10,866 nt of DNA from positions 1 through 10,866 of the forward strand of contig CBDUVQ010000029.1 in assembly GCA_965370715.1 (NCBI GenBank), written 5' to 3'. Within the stretch, counting starts at the first letter, position 1, and each line of letters opens with the position of its first letter. Position numbers and translations under genes: made by a program. Shown in pieces: positions 6,197 to 10,866 of the stretch. The notes beneath the pieces are model-generated. The model made no database searches and was not told the origin of the DNA. It worked only from the letters and a program-made list of their open reading frames with translations. The DNA comes from JAFCBV01 sp965370715. GTDB lineage: Archaea > EX4484-52 > B79-G9.

Positions 6197-6385
6197 TTAT
6201 ATCAAACGCTTTTTCTGGTCTTTTATCTTAGCGTCTTTTGCATCCCAAATCTTGCTGCATCCTGAGCAGACATATCCGCCATACATGTTTAGATGCTGCA
6301 TAAATTTCATATTGCCTGAACCGCAGTCAGGGCAGCGGACCTTTTTTTCATGCTTGATTTTGTCAAGAAGAGACTCATAAACCAT
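6197..6385 (-). CDS. Small zinc-ribbon protein, 62 residues
   Basis: This is a short protein with two CxxC pairs, CPDC (C18, C21) and CSGC (C40, C43), which form a single zinc ribbon, plus a charged lysine-rich tail (KDAKIKDQKKRLI-like). The function is unknown; nucleic-acid binding or a role in a transcription or replication complex would fit this fold. ATG at 6385 is chosen over an in-frame start at 6448 because GGTGAT (6389-6394), a perfect archaeal Shine-Dalgarno, lies three bases upstream, and because the longer version would overlap the polymerase gene. It follows polB by 44 bases on the same strand and is probably co-transcribed. Its stop is only five bases from the stop of the convergent secreted-protein gene. 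Confidence 0.78.
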   Translation of the reverse strand: MVYESLLDKIKHEKKVRCPDCGSGNMKFMQHLNMYGGYVCSGCSKIWDAKDAKIKDQKKRLI

Positions 6386-6388
6386 TAC

Positions 6389-6394
6389 ATCACC
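6389..6394 (-). promoter_or_regulatory. Ribosome binding site of the zinc-ribbon gene
   Basis: GGTGAT on the minus strand lies three bases before ATG at 6385. It decides this start and supports translation from a transcript that begins upstream at polB. Confidence 0.7.
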
Positions 6395-6429
6395 GAATAG
6401 AACACTATAATCAAAATATCTTTTTATGA

Positions 6430-9400
6430 TTACGTTGCATTTCCCCATTTTCCAAGCCCTGTCTGCTTGGCATTGCCAAGCAGGTCATCTTTTGTCACTC
6501 CAAGCACAGAGAGTGCACGAAGTGCTGCAGGGATAATTTGGTTCTCGAGATAATACTTTTTGTCATAATTTTTCGCATACTGCATCAGCTCTGCACGGTC
6601 TGAGATGCTGCCCCGCCCCCGCGTTACCACATAATGTATTGTCGTTCCTGGATGTATTGTCATACCGCGCTTCTCCGCTTTTCTTGCTGCCGAAACATGC
6701 GGGCCTATCTGCGCATATTTGTTCAGGTCGCGCTTGACTGTTGTGTAAATGCCAAGCTCTTTTAATTCCACGTTTCCGCTTTTGACTCGTTCAATTACGT
6801 TCTTCACATATTCCACGGCATCATCTTTTTTGTCAGACAGCACAAGTTCAATCACTTTTTCCTGCGTATCTTTTGCAAGCTTTGACCAGTCGCGCCTTAC
6901 TTTCTCAAACCCGCGGATTGTCACATTTCCCTCTTTGTCAATCAGGGCGTATCTCTTCTTCGCCCCGCCCTCGCCTGTCTTTTTCTGCACAAATATCCCG
7001 CGAAGGTATGTGCCCTCATAATCAAGCTCCATTATCCCGGGAAGAGTTGCATTTACGTCCTTGAGAAATTTGCGCGCAACTTTTTCTGTGTCTTTTTCTA
7101 TCAGTAAAAATAAGCTGTCTGTATTGTGAAGCAAAATCTGCCCGCAACTGTCAACAAACGTATGTGTGCCCTCAACACTGAGATCATACACATACCCGCC
7201 GCATTTTTCCTCAACTACTTTTGTCGGCGTACAGGAATTATTCTTTGATGTAGTAGTAAGAATGTATGTATTTTTAGCAGGGCGAAATCTTATTGTGTAT
7301 TTTTGCTTCAGCATATTAAGCAGAAAAGACAAGCCCCCCATCAACTGCAGTGACCGCGTCTCGTACCGAAAGTTGTTCTCTTTATAGTGTTTCGAATAAG
7401 GCAGCCTGCGGTTCATAAACTTTCTTGAGCCATCACCAAGTATCATATTTTCAAGAAGGATTCGCTGGTATTTTTCAGGAACGCTGTATATGAAGTCCGG
7501 CATCTTTTTTGCATGGGATTTCTGGCCACAAAGCATTTTGAAAAACACGGCGGACAGTTGATTCATCATCTGGAGTTTATGTGTTTTGTCTTCATACTCT
7601 ATTGTTTTTTCACCGGTGCCGCTCTTATAGCAAAGTGTTCTTTTTTTCTGAGTGGATTTTATTATGCCTGTTTTGGCATTTTTGAAAAGCAGAAGATAAT
7701 CCTCCTGAAGCTGCTCAAGCCACTTTACATCAGAAGAGGAAATGCTTGCGCCGAATTTAGTTTTAGTGGTTTCGGCAGTAGACGCGCTTCCTTCTGCAAT
7801 ATATGCTCCGAGGAGCCTGCATAATGCCTCAAACTCTTTGGAATCTATGCTGATTATTCTTTTTAGCTTGACAGGACTCTTCCTGTTTGTCCACCCAAAA
7901 ATCAGCCACTCTCCGGACTCACGGATATTTGAGACTTTTTGCCGATTCTTATAGGTCATTTCAGTTGAATACTCCGAAAGGATTTTGTAAAAATCAACAG
8001 AACTTATCTGTTTTATCGGGGGCACATCCCGCACAGGCACCATTTTCTGACCAGCCATGTCCTGCGGCTTTGTCTCAGAGATAATACCGTCTTGCTCTGC
8101 CATGATTGAATGGTCTTCTGTAACTATTGTTTCCCCATATTTCTGACCCACGCGAAATATCTTTTTGCTTGTATTGTGCCTGATTATCTCATTTATTTTC
8201 CTCCACTCGCTTTTGCCTGTATCTTGATTTAATGTCAATGCCCGGTAATCTTTAGGAATTACGGTCTCTTTTTCTCCGGCAGCCTGTTTTTTATTTATGA
8301 ATTCCAAAAAAAGCTCTTCAATATTTTTTATCTGTACAATGCCGTCTTTGTTCATCACGGTGACAAAACGCCCTGATGTTATGCTGTCTCCATAAATACA
8401 CTTTAAACCGCGCCCCTCAGCCATTTCAATGACTTTGTGTATGTAGTGCCTGCCAAATGCTGTAACCGCCTCTGCGCATTCCCTGAGATACCAACGCGAG
8501 CCAGCGAATCCAAGATATCCATAGAAGGAGTTTGCAAGCGTCTTTACTGCGAACTGCTTTGCATTAAGTGACTTGTATTCATCGCTTTTTTTATTAACAA
8601 CTTTCATTCTCTTTTTCATTTTTATGCGCTCGCATATGAGCTCCTCAACAAGGCGCGGTATAAACCCTCTTTGCTTTGTGCAAAAATAACTGTTTGTTTC
8701 AGGAACCCTGTTTTCTTTTTTACTCTTGCAGCACTTGCAATTCAAAGTATCTGGCTCAATATTATGGGATGCAATTATGGAGGGGTACAGGCTTCGAAAA
8801 TCAAAGAGCGCAATATTCTTGTGAAGCCCGGGGCTTGGCTCGACAACAAAAGCTCCCTGAAACTTATCCATTTCCATACGCTCGCGCACGACCTCCTGCG
8901 TAGGCTTGTTTGGGACAACAATATTCATCTCAGACGCCCGCCTAAGCGCGTATGCCTCAACAAGCTGCCCATAGGTTGCCCTGCATGTGTCAAAAGGTGT
9001 GCTTCCTGTAAGCATTGAAAGTGCAAAGATGTTCGGCAAAAGCGCCTTTGCAAGCCCGACTGTAATCTCAGAATCATTAAGGCAGTATTCTGCAAGCTTG
9101 TCAAGATCTTTTTTGTTTTGCCATGACTCAATCATAGTCTCCCAGGTCATGTCTTTTTTTCTTGAGCCTGTAAGCTCTCCTGAAACATTGTCAAGTGACA
9201 TGACTTCTGAACTGATAGTAGGGCGCATTATTCTTGACACAAACTGAAAAAGGTCTATGTGCACCCGTCCGCGAATTGACGCAGCATTGATTCGCCCTTT
9301 TCTCTGGTACTTCACACCCTGCCCGTCGCGCCCGAAATCCACAATAGTGCTGTATTTTTCTGCCCTGTTTTTGAGGACATCAAAATCAAAAGAATCCCCG

Positions 9401-10125
9401 TTATATGTCAGGATGAGGTCAGGGTCTTTTTCCTTTACGAGCGCGCCCAGCTTTTCAATTACCGCTTTTTCAGAATCAACATGAATAGAATCTGAAAAGG
9501 TGTCCTTTTCATACACAATGACTTTTTTGTAGCCTGCGTCTGTGCAGACACTTGCCATGATTATCTTGTTTGCGCCCTCCTCAGGTATTGTTTCAAGATC
9601 AAATGCAAAAAGGGAGGGATTGTATTCTCTGCGGTCTGCTGCAGAAACGCTCTTTGCGTTAATTGCTATGTCTACGCTAAGAGACTGTTCTGTCTTATCA
9701 CCTGTTACATCAGCCCATGAAAGCGGGAGAATTTTTTTGTCTATAAAATATCTTTTGAAAAAAGGTATGTCAAACTCTCGCACGCCCTCTATTTCAGGCA
9801 GTGCTGCAACAGCGTCCTTGAGCTTTGGCACATCAAACGGAAATTTTGCAAAAACCCGAAGCAGCTTTTTCTTCTCAAGACCGATTATTTTTTCAATAGA
9901 TTCAACGCGCTTTACAGAAACAGTTCCCTTTTCATCAGAGAAAGAAACTTTCGAAATTTTTTTCTCGATAGACTTTGCGCCCTTTTTTGCAATTGCATAA
10001 AAGTAAGGCTCGAATGTCCGGTCATATACAACAGCAGATTTTCTGCCATCGCTTCTGCAAAAAAGGCGGATGACCGGCTTATTGTCTTCAATGACATAGT
10101 CTGCATCCAGAACAAACACGCGCAT
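6430..10125 (-). CDS. polB: Family B DNA polymerase with an in-frame intein
   Basis: This is the replicative, proofreading DNA polymerase. The precursor has 1231 residues, or 810 after removal of a 421-residue intein, close to the usual length. Numbering from ATG at 10125, the exonuclease motifs are FAFDLETIP (D176, E178), YNGDSFDFD (D244) and YCLNDSE (D351). The polymerase motifs are A, DFRSLYPSII (D442), B, KTLANSFYGYLGF, and C, YGD-TDS, which is split by the intein after D580. KKRYALID and GFEKVRRDW follow. A cysteine cluster (CKCC...FC) matches the archaeal palm region. The start is chosen because MRVFVLDADY is the normal N-terminus and a TATA element lies 24.5 bases away; 23 further in-frame upstream codons are not family-like. 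All catalytic acids are present, so the spliced enzyme should be active. Confidence 0.97.
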   Translation of the reverse strand: MRVFVLDADYVIEDNKPVIRLFCRSDGRKSAVVYDRTFEPYFYAIAKKGAKSIEKKISKVSFSDEKGTVSVKRVESIEKIIGLEKKKLLRVFAKFPFDVPKLKDAVAALPEIEGVREFDIPFFKRYFIDKKILPLSWADVTGDKTEQSLSVDIAINAKSVSAADRREYNPSLFAFDLETIPEEGANKIIMASVCTDAGYKKVIVYEKDTFSDSIHVDSEKAVIEKLGALVKEKDPDLILTYNGDSFDFDVLKNRAEKYSTIVDFGRDGQGVKYQRKGRINAASIRGRVHIDLFQFVSRIMRPTISSEVMSLDNVSGELTGSRKKDMTWETMIESWQNKKDLDKLAEYCLNDSEITVGLAKALLPNIFALSMLTGSTPFDTCRATYGQLVEAYALRRASEMNIVVPNKPTQEVVRERMEMDKFQGAFVVEPSPGLHKNIALFDFRSLYPSIIASHNIEPDTLNCKCCKSKKENRVPETNSYFCTKQRGFIPRLVEELICERIKMKKRMKVVNKKSDEYKSLNAKQFAVKTLANSFYGYLGFAGSRWYLRECAEAVTAFGRHYIHKVIEMAEGRGLKCIYGDSITSGRFVTVMNKDGIVQIKNIEELFLEFINKKQAAGEKETVIPKDYRALTLNQDTGKSEWRKINEIIRHNTSKKIFRVGQKYGETIVTEDHSIMAEQDGIISETKPQDMAGQKMVPVRDVPPIKQISSVDFYKILSEYSTEMTYKNRQKVSNIRESGEWLIFGWTNRKSPVKLKRIISIDSKEFEALCRLLGAYIAEGSASTAETTKTKFGASISSSDVKWLEQLQEDYLLLFKNAKTGIIKSTQKKRTLCYKSGTGEKTIEYEDKTHKLQMMNQLSAVFFKMLCGQKSHAKKMPDFIYSVPEKYQRILLENMILGDGSRKFMNRRLPYSKHYKENNFRYETRSLQLMGGLSFLLNMLKQKYTIRFRPAKNTYILTTTSKNNSCTPTKVVEEKCGGYVYDLSVEGTHTFVDSCGQILLHNTDSLFLLIEKDTEKVARKFLKDVNATLPGIMELDYEGTYLRGIFVQKKTGEGGAKKRYALIDKEGNVTIRGFEKVRRDWSKLAKDTQEKVIELVLSDKKDDAVEYVKNVIERVKSGNVELKELGIYTTVKRDLNKYAQIGPHVSAARKAEKRGMTIHPGTTIHYVVTRGRGSISDRAELMQYAKNYDKKYYLENQIIPAALRALSVLGVTKDDLLGNAKQTGLGKWGNAT
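7123..8385 (-). other. Intein in PolB motif C with LAGLIDADG endonuclease domain
   Basis: The intein is 421 residues long, from Ser (after YGD) to Asn, with Thr as the first downstream residue. It splices out to restore YGDTDS. Splicing blocks are visible: N-terminal SITSGRFVTV, TEDHSI (block B, TxxH), GGYVYDLSVEGTHTFV (block F) and QILLHN (block G, with the penultimate H and final N). Between them is a dodecapeptide-type homing endonuclease with LLGAYIAEG and LLENMILGDG, each ending in an acidic residue (E and D), so the endonuclease could be active. The insertion point is the known pol-c site of archaeal family B polymerases. The boundaries are fixed by the conserved extein motif. Confidence 0.94.
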
Positions 10126-10145
10126 GCCCTTATTTTGGCATTGAT

Positions 10146-10153
10146 TTTTAAAA
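10146..10153 (-). promoter_or_regulatory. TATA box of polB
   Basis: The palindrome TTTTAAAA is centred 24.5 bases from the first base of the polB ATG at 10125, with no ribosome binding site between them. A leaderless polB transcript is inferred. The element lies just beyond the stop codon of the upstream gene remnant. Confidence 0.55.
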
Positions 10154-10159
10154 GGGGAC

Positions 10160-10440
10160 TCAGACTTCAATTTGCATCCCATCTTTGGATGCAACTGTAT
10201 TTTTAAAAATTATTTGTGCCTCATCTTCGGCTTTTTTTCGTTCCTCCAGTGTACGGTAAACACTCGCATCAAAGTGAAAAAGCACAAGCTTTCCGGCATT
10301 TGCTGCCAACTCTGGAGTCATATGAGGCCATTTCTTGTAATTCGCCAACTTATCCATTCCTGTCTTTAATGAACATTCGCTTATAAACAAAAGGTCGTTA
10401 CTAAATGGACAAATTAACCAAAAACCAAGAGACCTTAATC
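10160..10440 (-). pseudogene. 5'-truncated metallo-beta-lactamase-fold protein remnant
   Basis: The readable part encodes NDLLFISECS, then HMTPELAANAGKLVLFHFD, then IIFKNTVASKDGMQIEV. This order (ECS, a histidine before an A-rich helix, an HFD motif, a closing DGM strand) resembles the C-terminal third of RNase Z-like metallo-beta-lactamase proteins. The HxHxDH metal site and everything upstream of it are absent. The open frame continues to 10501 but only from a TTG codon, and that part (RSRKSLIFSDRLRSL) is unlike the family and coincides with palindromes. An internal ATG exists (MDKLANYKKW) but would leave about 65 residues without a metal site. I read it as a decayed gene; an expressed fragment cannot be excluded. 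The left boundary of homology near 10420-10440 is approximate. Confidence 0.6.
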
Positions 10441-10446
10441 TATCCG

Positions 10447-10510
10447 AGAAAATCAAAGATTTTCTGGATCTTAAAATTGCGTAGCAATTTTGAAGATGCA
10501 ATCTTCAAAA
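10447..10510. repeat. Cluster of three palindromes with 3-base loops
   Basis: Three inverted repeats follow one another: AGAAAATC-AAA-GATTTTCT (10447-10465), AAAATTGC-GTA-GCAATTTT (10473-10491) and TTTTGAAGAT-GCA-ATCTTCAAAA (10488-10510). The last two share TTTT. The segment GAAGAT (10492-10497) can pair either with ATCTT at 10468-10472 or with ATCTTC at 10501-10506, so two hairpins compete. The cluster lies between the ATPase end and the lactamase-fold remnant. Its role (terminator, small RNA or mobile scar) is open. Confidence 0.7.
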
Positions 10511-10554
10511 GCTTCGAACGTTAGTGAGATGATTTTAAGGATATGAAAAAGCCA

Positions 10555-10866
10555 TTAGTCCAAACAGTTATGGCTTTTACTATAACTCAATAACCATGTT
10601 CGAAGGGGAACATATTTTATGTCTCTTTCATCTGTTTGTTCAAGTCCTTTTGTTATCATTATTAATTTTGCGTCAGTATATTTTTCTTTAAATTCCATTA
10701 ATCCCTCAATTTCCCTTTTGTGGGGGGTATCGGTATAAGCAACATTCATTGCAGTTAATCTATTTCCTTCTCTGACTACAAAATCCACTTCTTTTTTGCA
10801 TTTCCAAAAATACACATCTTGCTCTCTTCTTTTCAATTCTGTTAATACAACATTCTCGGCAAGTTT
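10555..10866 (-). CDS. AAA ATPase, C-terminal DUF4143 part, cut by window edge
   Basis: The last 103 residues of a protein entering from the right edge are visible. KLAENVVLTELKRRE, YFWKCKKEVDFVV and the final VPLRTWLL are characteristic of the DUF4143 domain at the C-terminus of archaeal and bacterial AAA ATPases. These proteins are often numerous in a genome and of unsettled function, and some are suspected to move as selfish or toxin-like genes. The acidic EVDFVV strand resembles a nuclease-type core. The ATPase domain with its Walker motifs lies outside the window. About ten residues after the usual end (SYSKSHNCLD) look like run-on past the domain. A T-rich stretch directly follows the stop and may end transcription. 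Confidence 0.85.
   Translation of the reverse strand, partial: KLAENVVLTELKRREQDVYFWKCKKEVDFVVREGNRLTAMNVAYTDTPHKREIEGLMEFKEKYTDAKLIMITKGLEQTDERDIKYVPLRTWLLSYSKSHNCLD

Noticed and set aside
6386..6448. Longer zinc-ribbon protein starting at 6448
   Set aside because: It would overlap the polB end, and the added residues look random; GGTGAT marks ATG 6385.
8386..8800. A possible second intein in PolB motifs A or B
   Set aside because: DFRSLYPSII and KTLANSFYGYLGF are both uninterrupted.
9542..10000. 152-codon open frame on the plus strand opposite polB
   Set aside because: It mirrors conserved polymerase codons and shows no recognisable motif or start signal.
10126..10194. 23-codon extension of DNA polymerase B to 10194
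   Set aside because: It overlaps the TATA element and the end of the upstream remnant, and family members begin at MRVFVLDADY.

Overview
The window looks archaeal, probably from an anaerobic member of a small-genome lineage such as DPANN, though the lineage is inferred from gene content only. The archaeal signs are a DUF373 membrane protein, a type II methionine aminopeptidase, a euryarchaeal-style family B DNA polymerase, a tRNA gene with bulge-helix-bulge introns, TATA elements about 25 bases upstream of start codons, and GGTGA-type Shine-Dalgarno sites in front of downstream genes. Almost everything lies on the minus strand. The one plus-strand gene encodes a secreted lamin-tail-domain protein.

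Read in minus-strand order from the right edge: the end of an AAA ATPase with a DUF4143 domain (10555 to the edge); about 100 bases holding three palindromes with 3-base loops; a 5'-truncated metallo-beta-lactamase-fold remnant (10160-10440); the gene for DNA polymerase B with a 421-residue intein in its motif C (6430-10125); and a 62-residue zinc-ribbon protein (6197-6385). The plus-strand secreted protein (4491-6191) ends five bases from the zinc-ribbon gene and starts 55 bases from the divergent gene for methionine aminopeptidase (3548-4435). DUF373 follows (2453-3505), then a tRNA-Val(UAC) gene interrupted twice (2239-2406), an AMMECR1-family gene (1618-2220), nrdR (994-1443), and the start of nrdD, the anaerobic ribonucleotide reductase gene (1-958, running off the left edge).

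Three items stand out. First, the tRNA-Val gene has two introns, one at the usual 37/38 site and one in the D-loop (20a/21). Each is framed by a bulge-helix-bulge motif, and removing both gives a normal 77-base tRNA. The TATA box is placed so that transcription would begin at or next to the first base of the tRNA. Second, nrdR-nrdD forms a likely operon with two NrdR-box-like palindromes whose centres are exactly 31 bases apart, upstream of a GTG start. The better box also sits where a TATA box for a nearly leaderless transcript would be. Third, the polymerase gene is interrupted in its catalytic YGDTDS motif by an intein with a LAGLIDADG endonuclease domain.

Functionally the window mixes DNA precursor supply (NrdR, NrdD), replication (PolB), translation and protein maturation (tRNA-Val, methionine aminopeptidase) and envelope proteins (DUF373, lamin-tail protein). 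Genes that begin a transcript tend to have a TATA element about 25 bases from the start codon and no ribosome binding site, whereas AMMECR1 and the zinc-ribbon gene have clear GGTGA sites. I found no CRISPR array, complete insertion sequence or rRNA.
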